A stretch of 64,000 nt of DNA from JALOOX01 sp964557955. GTDB lineage: Bacteria > Desulfobacterota > Syntrophobacteria > Syntrophobacterales > Syntrophobacteraceae. Below the pieces are notes generated by a model that made no database searches, was not told where the DNA came from, and saw nothing but the letters and a program-made list of their open reading frames with translations. The position numbers were made by a program, and so were the translations under genes. Where the stretch lies: assembly GCA_964557955.1 (NCBI GenBank), contig CAZLCS010000025.1, forward strand, positions 18,232 through 82,231. Reading direction: 5' to 3'. Shown here piece after piece: positions 17,768-27,039 of the stretch; the first letter of the stretch is position 1; every line of letters starts with the position of its first letter.

Positions 17768-18307
17768 CTAGTAAACGACCATCTGGGTTATCTCGTACTG
17801 CGTCGTGGTTCCATCGGTGCTCGTCACCACGTTTCCCATCACTTTGACCTGATCACCATCGAGGATATCGTCGGTTGTTCCGGGACCGACTCCGGCAATG
17901 CCGACAAAGACATCAGGGCTGATGATGAAATCTACATCCTGACCGATGAGAGCCTTGAGCGGCTTGTTGGCCTTCTGTAGATTCGCCGTCATGGTCAAAG
18001 GGACGGTGGCATCGACCGGGTCGGCTGTGGGTGCAATCACCACGACCCCTTTGGCCGAAAAGCGATTCATCCCGTTGACCAGGGATCCATGATCATGCCC
18101 GGAGTGGTTGTTTCGGTGATGTCTGCCGGTTACGTTCCCCCCGTTGTGGTTGCCTGCACCGCCATTGCTCACTCCACCGTCATGCCCTCCCGTGGTCGAG
18201 CCCCCATCGTGGTGTCCACCCATTTGAGCAAGCGCGACTGGAGCGGCATAGAAGCAGAAAATGAACGCAAGCAGAACAGCTAAGGGCCACCCTTTTCTTC
18301 TTGTCAT
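17768..18307 (-). CDS. Secreted Gly/His-rich protein with C-terminal OB-like domain
   Basis: 179 residues. Signal peptide (WPLAVLLAFIFCFYAAPVAL), then a Gly/His/Asn segment of about 50 residues (GGHHDGGSTTGGHDGGVSN, GRHHRNNHSGHDHGS), then a compact domain: KGVVVIAPTADP, IGQDVDFIISPDVFVG, ILDGDQVKVMGNVV and YEITQMVVY. The domain reads as a five-strand OB-type fold; the function is unknown. The His-rich part could bind metals. It is the last gene of the metal/envelope block. Confidence 0.6.
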   Translation of the reverse strand: MTRRKGWPLAVLLAFIFCFYAAPVALAQMGGHHDGGSTTGGHDGGVSNGGAGNHNGGNVTGRHHRNNHSGHDHGSLVNGMNRFSAKGVVVIAPTADPVDATVPLTMTANLQKANKPLKALIGQDVDFIISPDVFVGIAGVGPGTTDDILDGDQVKVMGNVVTSTDGTTTQYEITQMVVY

Positions 18308-18854
18308 AAAGTCCTCCCAAGACCTTCCTTTGATTTGCTTTCAACATCCAACGCTCTTCTTACCCGGCTATACACTCGCAGACGGAAAAGCATCACAACA
18401 CTTCGAACGATTCTGATAAAGATTTCGCTCGCAGACCGCCTCGTCACCCTCTCGCGTTCCCTCATGACCGCGTCCGCAGCGATTCCGATTGTAAGAACAA
18501 GAATGCGAGAGCCACGCTGCGCAGGCATCTGTATGCTCAGCTTCTACCTGGATACACCCGCAATATGCACACCTGGAGCGATCCAATAAAGTGTGTCAAG
18601 ACCAAGAAGCAGAACTAACGACTCGGAATGCTGCCGGTTTTGGACCCACATTATCTGGAACGACAGTGCCTCGAAAACTGCACAGGGACTGTTCATAAAA
18701 ACGTTCGTTTTTCTGGCACTCCCCTTTAATTCGCTTCCGACCCGTTTTTCGTCTCACTCCCTGCTTTATTTTGTCCCATGAAAGCCGTATACTATTTCAC
18801 CATACCAAGCCTTGCATCCTGTGTTGAGTTTCGTTGTACTAAAGCTTAACTGGA
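18308..18854. other. Intergenic stretch holding the left island boundary
   Basis: No convincing gene is seen. Short Cys-rich or basic readings exist on both strands but lack ribosome binding sites. The one clear element is the 20-bp sequence at 18642-18661, whose exact inverse occurs at 34765-34784. A T-rich run near 18700-18790 precedes the recombinase gene and could carry its promoter. Confidence 0.5.
18642..18661 (+). repeat. 20-bp inverted repeat, left copy, at defence-island edge
   Basis: The sequence ggacccacattatctggaac is the exact reverse complement of 34765-34784. The copies lie about 16.1 kb apart and bracket the recombinase, toxin-antitoxin-like and restriction genes. The right copy belongs to a cluster of tgggtcc repeats with the look of IS21-family ends, so the left copy is probably another end of such an element. 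Confidence 0.7.
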
Positions 18855-19826
18855 ATGGCACTTTCTATGCTGATTGGCTACGCAAGAGTCTCAACCACCG
18901 ACCAGAACCTCGATCTTCAAAAGGATGCGCTCCTGGCCGCCGGCTGTGAGCGCATCTTCAACGACACTGCCAGCGGCGCCAAGGTTGAACGGCCGGGGCT
19001 GACCCGGGCGCTTCAGCACTGTCGGCCAGACGACACCCTTGTCGTCTGGAAACTCGACCGTTTGGGACGCTCGCTGCCCCACCTGGTTGAGACGGTGCGA
19101 GATCTCGTTGCGCGGGGTGTGGGGTTCAAGAGCTTGCAGGAAAACATTGACACTACGAGCTCTGGAGGCAAACTCATCTTTCATATCTTCGCATCGCTTG
19201 CCGAGTTCGAGCGTGACATCATCCGAGAGAGAACCAAAGCCGGTCTCACTGCAGCTCGAGTGCGAGGGAGAAAGGGAGGCAGACCAAAGGGGGTGGATGA
19301 AAAGAAGAAAAGAGCTGCCTTGGCGCTCGCGAAGGACCGGGAGCGGAGCGTCAGGGAGATTTGTGAGATCGTCGGGATCTGCCGCAACACCTATTACAAG
19401 TACATACGATCCGAAGATAATAAGGGGGCGAACGGCGACTCCACGAAGTCGGTCCAGCCGGCGGGAAAGAAGCGGAACAGCCCGGCCAGTCGAGAGAGCC
19501 TCCCTGAGTCCCAGTCCACCGTCCCGGAACCCAGGGTAATGAAAGTTAAGATGTGGCTGAGGGTGGAGAACAACAACAAGTTCGTTCGCGGAAAGAAGAG
19601 GGCGAGGGAAGAGATCGAACAACGGGTGCTCAGCCGATTTGCCATGGAGAAGCCTGACAAGAATGGCTGGGAGTATGTTCTTTCCATTCCTTACACCTCC
19701 GACGAAGAGCTTGATCGAGTCATCTATGACGAAATATCTCGCGAAGCTGAGTCAATCGCGGACTTGCGAAACTGTTTCACGGAAGCCGACATCACCTCGA
19801 TGGAGGATCCGGAAAGGGGTTGGTGA
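18855..19826 (+). CDS. Serine site-specific recombinase (resolvase family) with C-terminal extension
   Basis: 323 residues. The N-terminal resolvase domain has the catalytic serine in IGYARVSTTDQN (Ser13), VWKLDRLGRSLPHLVETV, and the long helix LAEFERDIIRERTKAGL, followed by GRKGGRPKG and a helix-turn-helix (SVREICEIVGICRNTYYKYI). Such enzymes resolve or invert DNA between short sites. An additional about 110 residues (VKMWLRVENNNKFVRGKKRA onward) is not part of standard Tn3 resolvases. It is the first gene inside the left island edge and may mediate island movement. Confidence 0.9.
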   Translation: MALSMLIGYARVSTTDQNLDLQKDALLAAGCERIFNDTASGAKVERPGLTRALQHCRPDDTLVVWKLDRLGRSLPHLVETVRDLVARGVGFKSLQENIDTTSSGGKLIFHIFASLAEFERDIIRERTKAGLTAARVRGRKGGRPKGVDEKKKRAALALAKDRERSVREICEIVGICRNTYYKYIRSEDNKGANGDSTKSVQPAGKKRNSPASRESLPESQSTVPEPRVMKVKMWLRVENNNKFVRGKKRAREEIEQRVLSRFAMEKPDKNGWEYVLSIPYTSDEELDRVIYDEISREAESIADLRNCFTEADITSMEDPERGW

Positions 19827-20056
19827 CGAAAACATCAGAGGCTGGTATCGGGCGACCTCCCAGTTCAGCAAACCATGCCGGTGCTGTTTTGCTATAAGCT
19901 GTCTTCATCGCGTGAAAGCCCGGCTATGTTATATATTGATCCAGGTTCTAACTACTCTTCTGCATCGGTTCCAGGGTTCCAGGAGCCTGCAGGCAATTGG
20001 AGGGATCAAAGAATTCACTCTTTCAATTCAAGATCGATGAGCATTGAGAGAACGTT

Positions 20057-21474
20057 ATGCCGCAACCTCTAAAATTGATTGTTGGCCCATCTCCCCATTA
20101 TCACCAGCTTAAATCAGGTGAGATCAAATACCAGAAGAGCAAGCCAGCAAGACCCATTTGGCGCATTTTGCTGCTGGACGAAGAGAGAAACCTGATGCAT
20201 ACCCGAGCCTATGCCACCCAGCCTTCTGCAGAGGAAATCGAGAGAGTCGTCATGGGAATCCTCTCGGTCGAGAATCTCCTCCGTGTTGATGTCGTCGTTC
20301 CAGCCACGGTCGAGAAATTGTGCCCCGGCCTTCAAAGGAAGCTTATGGATCATGGCGCCAAGGTCTACCTGCCCGCCCATGGCTTCGCTTCCGGCTCGCG
20401 CGCTTCCAGGCAATCCGACGAGTTCTTTGTATATCTCGACATGTTCATGAGGCAGGTGCGGGAAAGCATGGCATCATGCGAGGAAATCGCATCTGCCGTC
20501 GGTAATGCTCTGGGTATAGTTACCACCAAGTTGTGGCGGGATGAAGAGATGGATCAGCAGCAGATCGATGTAGCTCACAAAATTGGGCAAGGCATTACCC
20601 GGCTCCGGGGTCGCGATCCCGAAGTCGGCCGAAAGACGCGAGAAGGCGAATCTGTGTGGGCGCCTCTCAACAAGGGCAAACATGTTCCCCCTCGCGAAGA
20701 TAACTTATCCGCCCTTCTCTGCAACCTGGATCATCCCATCCTGCAAGACATCGGATTGAGGCAGGCATTCTACAACTCAAGAAGATCGTGGACACGGAAG
20801 GGGAGCAAAGGCCGTCTCTTATCCGGGAGCTTGGGGCAACAGCAATACTGCATCAGATTGCCGGCATGCGCCGTGGCCGGCGGGATTTTCTTTTTGGTCT
20901 CAGATTCTATTTGCGCGATGAGAACTTGCAGTATCTTGTTTCACTCGGCATGAAGGAAGCTTTCAAAATGCTCATAGTTCTTGATGAGGGCCTGCTGCAG
21001 GTTACTGCGGCCAAAGTCGTCATACATTATCCGCAGGATTGTTCAGACCTTTCGTTGCGTGGCATTCCCGCCCATCATCACATCGAAAAGATGATTCAGC
21101 AACGATCGGGGGGAAAAGTCGCCGTGTTTCCCGAGCTTGCAGAACCTGATCCCAAAATACCTGAGTTCCTCAAGTCATGGGGACCTTTCAACTCACCGAG
21201 GTATGCCAGCCGTACCCCTTTGAGCCCCGCACAGTGTCTGGTGCCTGTATCAAAGACCGGCGCGCAAAGGAGTCGAGGACTCCTCGTTACTCTGGCCGTC
21301 CTCCCCAAAGACGCAACCCAGTATGTCCCAATTGGCGACAGCGATCTGGCGGCCAAGATGACCGCACTTGTCAACGAACGACTGGCTCGTAACCACAGGC
21401 GCGTTACCTGTCGAATCGAGCCATTGCGGCCTTATGGCGACGTGATGGATATCGGAGACCTTCCCAGAACCTGA
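20057..21474 (+). pseudogene. Frameshifted gene of unknown family (about 470 residues)
   Basis: Two abutting readings belong together. The first (from ATG 20057) gives about 245 sensible residues (RPIWRILLLDEERNLMHTRA, VENLLRVDVVVPATVEKLCP, NLDHPILQDIGLRQAFYN) and then turns to nonsense. The second, in the next frame, begins near 20773 (QLKKIVDTEGEQRPSLIREL) and runs to 21474 (GLLVTLAVLPKDATQYVPIG). Adding one C in ttctacaactcaag near 20775 would join them as ...YNLKKIVDTEG. I do not recognise the family; the N-terminus is vaguely like DUF6930-type domains. A sequencing error cannot be excluded. Confidence 0.65.
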
Positions 21475-21533
21475 GCACAGTATTCATTGCCCTCCAAAAA
21501 TACTGTCAACCCCTTGAGCAAAGGTATTCAATG

Positions 21534-21680
21534 CTATTTTTTCTTTGTCCCCTTCTTCGATGGAGCTTGTGTTAAGGCTGAACCTGCGACCGATTTAACG
21601 GCCTTAGGCGTCTTGGGGTTAGATAAAAGCTTGCCGGCTGTCGATGCGACCTTCTTCGACGTATTCTCATTCTTTGCCAT
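21534..21680 (-). CDS. Small basic protein (48 residues)
   Basis: A short reverse-strand gene starting MAKNENTSKKVASTAGKLLS and ending in a Lys-rich tail (SKKGTKKK). The ribosome binding site ggaaaggacaa sits about eight bases upstream of the ATG at 21680. Basic, Lys/Ser/Ala-rich proteins of this kind (with KVASxAGKLLxxPKTPKAVKSVAGSALTQ-type sequence) recur in bacterial genomes as small hypotheticals. It lies just after the XRE/ImmA gene on the same strand. Function unknown. Confidence 0.7.
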   Translation of the reverse strand: MAKNENTSKKVASTAGKLLSNPKTPKAVKSVAGSALTQAPSKKGTKKK

Positions 21681-21730
21681 GGTCTTGTCCTTTCCTGTGA
21701 TGATCAATTGGTGGTTTGCGTATCACTCAC

Positions 21731-22864
21731 TTAATTTTTCCAACGTTGGACACGCGTCTTCGCTGGAGAAATGGACCGTGGTGCTTCCTTGGTTTGCGCT
21801 CGTTGTGGCAAGGGTATTGCGAATTTTTCGATAATGGGCACGGTAATATGGAGCTCATGCGCAACGTCTTCAGGATATGTTCCGTTCTCTGCGAGAAGCT
21901 GAAATCCGGTCGGCACGATTTCCGGACTTTCGACGGGAATCAACTCTTCTCCTGGTTCGCTCGTTTTCCAACCGTTCCTGCTGATGTATACGTTCGCATT
22001 CCGATACTGGACTGCGCCAATAATACCAAGATCGTACGCTCTTCTTATGATTGCTTGTAAGCTTACCCTCCATCGAGCTTTCATTTGCAGCAGTTCGCCC
22101 CAATCAATGCGCTGACGCCTTGGAAACTCCTTAATAAAGGCCACCCGAGGCAGCAGGAAGGCGCTGGCGAATCGGTTCGCCTCGTCCTCAAGCTGATGAT
22201 CCTCTGTTTCCAACCCCTGGTGCAGGACAAGATGCCCGAGCTCGTGGCTCATGTCGAATCTGGCCCGAGACGTGCTGGCCTTCGCCGTATTTCTCACCAC
22301 GACTGGACGGCTCTGGATATATGAAAACGCATCGACGTTATCGGAGACCCCCTCGAAGGTTGTGACGACACCTCCTTCGCGTTCAAGTGTCCGAATCGTA
22401 TTATCGATGGGAGCATCCAGGTGCAACCCCCAGGCACGCCTGCAATTTTCTGCAATCCGCTCAATGTCTCCAGAAGTCCGTGCTACCGCTGACGGGATGT
22501 TCACTCCAGGAAGTTCAAACTTCCGATCAAGGTACGAGAGAATGAGATTAAAGATCGTCCCGTATGAAAGTGCTCTCCTGCGTACATGCATCGGTGTGGT
22601 CTTCCGCTTCCGGAAATTGCAGACCTCTTCCTGGACCTCTCCTATGAGCGGTTGAAAGAAGAATCCCTCTTCAACGTGAAGTACTTCCGCGAGTGCGGCA
22701 AGCAATTCCAAACTTGGAGCCGCCATTGGATCGACTTCCAGTCGTTGGACATACTGACGGGTTACGGAAATCTTCTCCCCGAGCTCTTCCAGAGTGATCC
22801 CATGGAACGTCCGCGCCAGCCTGATCCGCGATCCTTGAAACGGGCAATCATTTTTAGCCAGCAT
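21731..22864 (-). CDS. XRE-family regulator fused to ImmA/IrrE metallopeptidase
   Basis: 377 residues. The N-terminal helix-turn-helix reads IRLARTFHGITLEELGEKISVTRQYVQRLE. The C-terminal half is an ImmA/IrrE zinc peptidase with SHELGHLVLHQG and a downstream acidic/FASAFLLP segment typical of the family. Proteins with this fusion act as regulators that cleave or sense a partner. ATG 22864 is taken as start because conserved sequence begins there. Its partner gene, at 22854-23453, overlaps by 11 bases upstream, so the two form an operon read leftward. Confidence 0.88.
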   Translation of the reverse strand: MLAKNDCPFQGSRIRLARTFHGITLEELGEKISVTRQYVQRLEVDPMAAPSLELLAALAEVLHVEEGFFFQPLIGEVQEEVCNFRKRKTTPMHVRRRALSYGTIFNLILSYLDRKFELPGVNIPSAVARTSGDIERIAENCRRAWGLHLDAPIDNTIRTLEREGGVVTTFEGVSDNVDAFSYIQSRPVVVRNTAKASTSRARFDMSHELGHLVLHQGLETEDHQLEDEANRFASAFLLPRVAFIKEFPRRQRIDWGELLQMKARWRVSLQAIIRRAYDLGIIGAVQYRNANVYISRNGWKTSEPGEELIPVESPEIVPTGFQLLAENGTYPEDVAHELHITVPIIEKFAIPLPQRAQTKEAPRSISPAKTRVQRWKN

Positions 22865-23453
22865 TGCTCGTTCCCTCTTGCGACTGTGCATCTTTTGGGA
22901 TGAGAGTTGGTTTGTCGAGCACGGCAGCAGCTCGCCTCTCATCATCGACTGACGTGATCGACGGGATTGGCTGAGAGATGGGGACCTGCCACGGATACCG
23001 AAAATTCCCATTCTCGTCGTACTGGGCCAAAATGATCTGGAACACACTTCCGTCGTCTTCGGTTTCGACCGCTAAACGCCACAGCCATTCGCGCTGGTCA
23101 AAGGGAAGCGCGAGCTGGCGAACTGCCATTTCAGGAAACCTTTGTCTCAATGTACGCGCGGACGGTTCGTCGGCTTTTCCTGTGTAGAAGCGAAGTGGGA
23201 CGCCATTTACAAGCATGACGAAATAGAGACTCTCTTTTCTGATGCAATCAAGCCATGAGAGTTTCTGTGCCCTACGTTCGACAATGTTGATGGTCCGTTC
23301 GTAAACGCGACACCCGAGGCTCCACGGACCATCGCCTTCATCCGGGTTGTATTGTTCGAGTGTCACGTGGCGCACATCCCTAATGATACATGCCAATTCG
23401 CAAAGGTGTTCCCTCTTAAGTCCAGGCTCGATTTCCCACGGTTTCTGATTCAA
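22854..23453 (-). CDS. Hypothetical partner of the XRE/ImmA protein
   Basis: About 199 residues, no signal peptide or membrane segment. Readable stretches include GCRVYERTINIVERRAQKLS, LYFVMLVNGVPLRFYTGKA, REWLWRLAVETEDDGSVFQI and FRYPWQVPI. The likely start is TTG 23453, four bases after aaaggaga; longer readings lack this site. It is first in the two-gene operon with the XRE/ImmA gene, in the position where toxin or substrate partners of ImmA proteins sit. The family is not recognised. Confidence 0.6.
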   Translation of the reverse strand: MNQKPWEIEPGLKREHLCELACIIRDVRHVTLEQYNPDEGDGPWSLGCRVYERTINIVERRAQKLSWLDCIRKESLYFVMLVNGVPLRFYTGKADEPSARTLRQRFPEMAVRQLALPFDQREWLWRLAVETEDDGSVFQIILAQYDENGNFRYPWQVPISQPIPSITSVDDERRAAAVLDKPTLIPKDAQSQEGTSNAG

Positions 23454-23492
23454 AGTTTCTCCTTTCAGTGAACAGGGCTGCAACAGAGACAA

Positions 23493-23522
23493 TTAATGCA
23501 ACAAATTGATGCATTTGTCAAT
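23493..23522 (-). promoter_or_regulatory. Promoter with overlapping palindromic operator
   Basis: On the reverse strand a perfect -35 box TTGACA (23517-23522) is followed after 18 bases by ATTAAT (23493-23498). The spacer holds the palindrome aatgca-acaaattga-tgcatt (23496-23516). This would drive the 22854-23453 and XRE/ImmA genes, with the XRE protein as likely autorepressor. The rest of 23454-23830 (about 375 bases, up to hsdR) shows no gene. Confidence 0.5.
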
Positions 23523-23830
23523 CTGATTCTTGTCTGTCAAGTTTCACATCATTGTGCAACCAGATGAAAGCAATTCCCTTGTTCTTTCGGAGATCAGGTC
23601 ATCTCATAAGCAGGGATGGACCAAATAGGAGGGGCAGATTTTGGCCAGAGCATGAGGTGAGGCGACTTCGTATAAGTCTCCGAGTTCTCGATGGAAGCGT
23701 CACAGAAACCGGAACAACGTTTGCTGAATCCTCATAACAGTTTCTGCTGCGGATTCATGGCTGGCATGATAGCATCCGCCATGATGCCTTAGCGCGAAGA
23801 GACAACCATCGAAAGATGGATCAGCAAGCC

Positions 23831-26821
23831 TCAACTGCCCGTCATCTCGTAGACCATGTCCGTGACGAAACGCTTGAAGGACTCGTTCTGGACGAACTGC
23901 TTGTAGACCTCGGTATCGTCCTTGAGCAGGGTGAGCATCACGCGGGCAAGGGCTTTGTCGTGCTCGATGCGGGCCGCGCCCGGAGTATTTTGCTTGGCGT
24001 TTTGATAGGCTTCATCGGCTGCGACCTTGGGGGCAATATCCTGCTGAATACGTCGAACGACGCGGTCGCCGTCGTTGAACAGGGTGCCGAACTGGTCGTT
24101 GAAGGTCTTGAGGATGTTCGACAGGCGGTCCATTTCGGGTTCGGACTTGCGCCCCCCGCCCTCCACCGGCACCGGTCCGACCTCGGCATGCTGGTCGGTC
24201 GGCTGGATCTGCATCGCCGCTTTCTTCTCGGCACGGTAGCTGTCCATGTTGATGGCTTCGAGTATCCCCTTGGCCAGGTCCTCCTCCCTGGGGGCTGGGA
24301 GCTTGGAGATCAGCAGGTTCAGGAAAATCGACAGCTTTTCCCATGCGGCATTGGTGTAAGGCAGAATCGAGCCGAGGAACTCGTAGGTGCGGACGAACGC
24401 CTTCGCCTTGCCCTTGAAATCCACCTGCCCATCCTCGTCGAAATCGAGATAGGCCACCACGCACGCATCGAGCACCGGGTCCAGCAGCTCTCGGTCCGCC
24501 CCTTCGAGGTAACGGGCTGCGAGCTCGTCCACCAAGGTTTGAGAATAGACCTGATAGCCATCCAGTGTGGCCTTGAGGTCGTGGAGCTTGTTGGGGTCGG
24601 TCTCCTCGCTCAGGATGGTCGTGCGGTAGTACGGCTCGAAAGCGGCCAGAATCGTCTCGGAATCGTTCATGAAGTCGAGCACGAAGGTGTCGTGCTTCCT
24701 GGGGTGGGAACGGTTGAGCCGTGACAGCGTCTGCACCGCCTTGACGCCGGCGAGCGGCTTGTCCACGTACATCGTATGCAGCAGGGGCTCGTCGTAACCG
24801 GTCTGGAACTTGTCGGCGCAAACCAGGAACCGGTAGGGATCTTCCTGGATCCGGTCGGCGATGTCGTTGCTGGAAAACCCGTTGAGCGAGGCCTCCGTCA
24901 CCTTGGCCCCCCCGTACTCATGCTCGCCGGAGAACGCGACGATGGCTCGGTACGGACTCTTGCGCTCCTCCAGGTAGCCCCGGATGGCGTGGTAGTACTG
25001 GACCGCACGCTCGATGGACCCGGTCACCACCATGGCCCGGGCCTCACCGCCGATCTTCTGAAGGGCGATCACCTGCTCGTGAAAGTGATCCACGATGATT
25101 TCCGCCTTGAGCCGGATGGCGTATTCATGGCTCTCTACGTAGCGGCGCAGCTTCTTCTTGGCCTTCCGGGTGTCGAACTCGGGATCTCCCTCGATGGTCT
25201 TGACCAGCTTGTAGTAGCTCATGACGGGCGTGTAGCTCTTGAGCACATCCAGGATGAATCCCTCCTGGATGGCCTGCTTCATGGTGTAGCTGTGGAACGG
25301 CCGATGCTTCACCTTCCCTTCCGCGTCGGGCGGCAAGGGCTCTCCGAAGATTTCCAGGGTCTTGTTCTTGGGAGTGGCGGTAAAGGCGAAGTAGCTGGCA
25401 TTGGTGAGCATCTTCCGGGCCAGCATTCGCCTCTCCAAGGCGTCGTTCACCGTGTCTTCGGGATCGGCCAGGACCTCGCTCATGGCCGCCGAGGTCTTGC
25501 CGCCCTGGCTCGAGTGGGCCTCATCGATAACGATGGCAAACGTGTCGCCGCGATGGGCCTCGCCGATCGCATCGAGAACAAATGGGAAGGTCTGTACCGT
25601 GCTGATGATGATCTTCTTGCCCGACTCCAGGAAGCGGCACAGCTGCTTCGTCTTGGACTCCGAACCTCCTTCCGACACCGCTCCCACAGTCGCCCGCACC
25701 TGGGCAAACTGTTTGATGGTGTTTCGGATCTGCTGGTCGAGAATGCGTCGATCCGTCACGACGATGACCGAGTCGAACAACGGACCGCCGTTCTTTTCCA
25801 CCCCGATGAGCTGATGGGCCAGCCACGCGATGGAGTTGGATTTCCCTGATCCGGCCGAGTGCTGAATGAGATACCGCTTGCCCACCCCATGCTCGGCCAC
25901 GTGGAAGAGGAGCTTTCGCACCACGTCGAGCTGGTGGTACCGAGGAAAGATCTGCTTTCGTTTCTTCCTGCCGGTCTTGGGGTCCTTGTCTTCGACGATC
26001 TGGGCGTAGTTTTCGAGGATGTCGGTGAAGCCTCGGGGCGTGAGTACACGTTTCCAGAGATAGTCCGTCTTGATGCCTTCGGGATGAGGTGGGTTCCCGG
26101 CACCGTCGTTCCAGCCCTGGTTGAAAGGCAGAAACCAGGAGGTTTTTCCCGCGAGATGGGTGCACATGCACACTTCCTGGTCGTCCACCGCGAAGTGCAC
26201 CACGCAGCGTCCGAAAGCGAAGAGGGGCTCACGCGGATCCCGGTCGCGCCGGTACTGCTCGACGGCGTCGGCCACCGTCTGCTTGGTGAGACGGTTTTTA
26301 AGCTCGAAGGTGGCCACTGGCAGGCCATTAATGAAAAGGACCAGGTCGAGCGCCAGGAGGGTCTCGTCCCGGCTGTAGCGCAGCTGCCGCGTGACCGTGA
26401 AGCGGTTCTGGGCGTGCAGCGCCGCCGCCTTCTCGTTTCCCGGGCTGGGAGTGCCATAGAAGAGCGTGACGTCATGGGGTCCGTGCTTCACGCCGTGGCG
26501 TAGCACGTCGATCACGCCGCGTTTGCCCACTTCCTTGAACAGGCGTGCGAAGAACTGCCTACGCCTGGGCGAGTCATGGGCGAGGTCGAGGGCCTCCGCA
26601 AGCTTCGGCTGCGTGCTTTGAAGAAAGGCCCGGAGCTGTACGGGATCCAGGCAATGGTCTCGGTCGAAATCCCTGGGAAGCCCGTGAAGCCAGCCCGTGC
26701 CGCCGAATGGAGCAACGGCCTCCTGCGACTCTTCCTCCGGCGTCGGCTCGGGCCACGCGTGGCCCGTCATGGCGGTGACGATGAGGCTTTCCAGTCCCTT
26801 TTCACTGGTGTCGGTGACCAT
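23831..26821 (-). CDS. hsdR: Type I restriction enzyme, R subunit (HsdR)
   Basis: 996 residues. The N-terminal endonuclease region has the PD-(D/E)xK-type pattern in LALDLVLFINGLPVATFELKN. The motor part has Walker A HSAGSGKSNSIAWLA, the DEAH box IDEAHSSQGG, FAFTATPKNKT, FLVCADKFQTGYDEP and VQTLSRLNRS. It translocates DNA by ATP hydrolysis and cuts unmethylated DNA together with HsdM and HsdS. It lies 218 bases after hsdS on the same strand. The reading frame is intact, so the system may work. Confidence 0.95.
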   Translation of the reverse strand: MVTDTSEKGLESLIVTAMTGHAWPEPTPEEESQEAVAPFGGTGWLHGLPRDFDRDHCLDPVQLRAFLQSTQPKLAEALDLAHDSPRRRQFFARLFKEVGKRGVIDVLRHGVKHGPHDVTLFYGTPSPGNEKAAALHAQNRFTVTRQLRYSRDETLLALDLVLFINGLPVATFELKNRLTKQTVADAVEQYRRDRDPREPLFAFGRCVVHFAVDDQEVCMCTHLAGKTSWFLPFNQGWNDGAGNPPHPEGIKTDYLWKRVLTPRGFTDILENYAQIVEDKDPKTGRKKRKQIFPRYHQLDVVRKLLFHVAEHGVGKRYLIQHSAGSGKSNSIAWLAHQLIGVEKNGGPLFDSVIVVTDRRILDQQIRNTIKQFAQVRATVGAVSEGGSESKTKQLCRFLESGKKIIISTVQTFPFVLDAIGEAHRGDTFAIVIDEAHSSQGGKTSAAMSEVLADPEDTVNDALERRMLARKMLTNASYFAFTATPKNKTLEIFGEPLPPDAEGKVKHRPFHSYTMKQAIQEGFILDVLKSYTPVMSYYKLVKTIEGDPEFDTRKAKKKLRRYVESHEYAIRLKAEIIVDHFHEQVIALQKIGGEARAMVVTGSIERAVQYYHAIRGYLEERKSPYRAIVAFSGEHEYGGAKVTEASLNGFSSNDIADRIQEDPYRFLVCADKFQTGYDEPLLHTMYVDKPLAGVKAVQTLSRLNRSHPRKHDTFVLDFMNDSETILAAFEPYYRTTILSEETDPNKLHDLKATLDGYQVYSQTLVDELAARYLEGADRELLDPVLDACVVAYLDFDEDGQVDFKGKAKAFVRTYEFLGSILPYTNAAWEKLSIFLNLLISKLPAPREEDLAKGILEAINMDSYRAEKKAAMQIQPTDQHAEVGPVPVEGGGRKSEPEMDRLSNILKTFNDQFGTLFNDGDRVVRRIQQDIAPKVAADEAYQNAKQNTPGAARIEHDKALARVMLTLLKDDTEVYKQFVQNESFKRFVTDMVYEMTGS

Positions 26822-27039
26822 TCCCCACTCTCCGAGTCCGGCGCCATCAAGTACCCATCAAGTAAATCTCCAGGGAAGATATTAAGAAAAAGTCAAAAAA
26901 ATCAATCCATTTCGATAGCACGCCTTCACTTCGACTCCGTATGGATCAAGGTCCCGTCAAGTGAGAGGAGCAGCCGGCTGCCCCCTGCGCAGGTCCTGCA
27001 GGAGACTCATGAGGCAATCAGAAGGTCAATCATCGACGG

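Noticed and set aside
18368..18586. Cys-rich 72-residue reverse reading (CAYCGC start), metallothionein-like
   Set aside because: No ribosome binding site, and the Cys spacing does not fit a known metallothionein; it lies in a decayed boundary region.
23816..26503. Rightward readings opposite hsdR (up to 357 residues)
   Set aside because: Antisense shadows of an intact, well-conserved gene.
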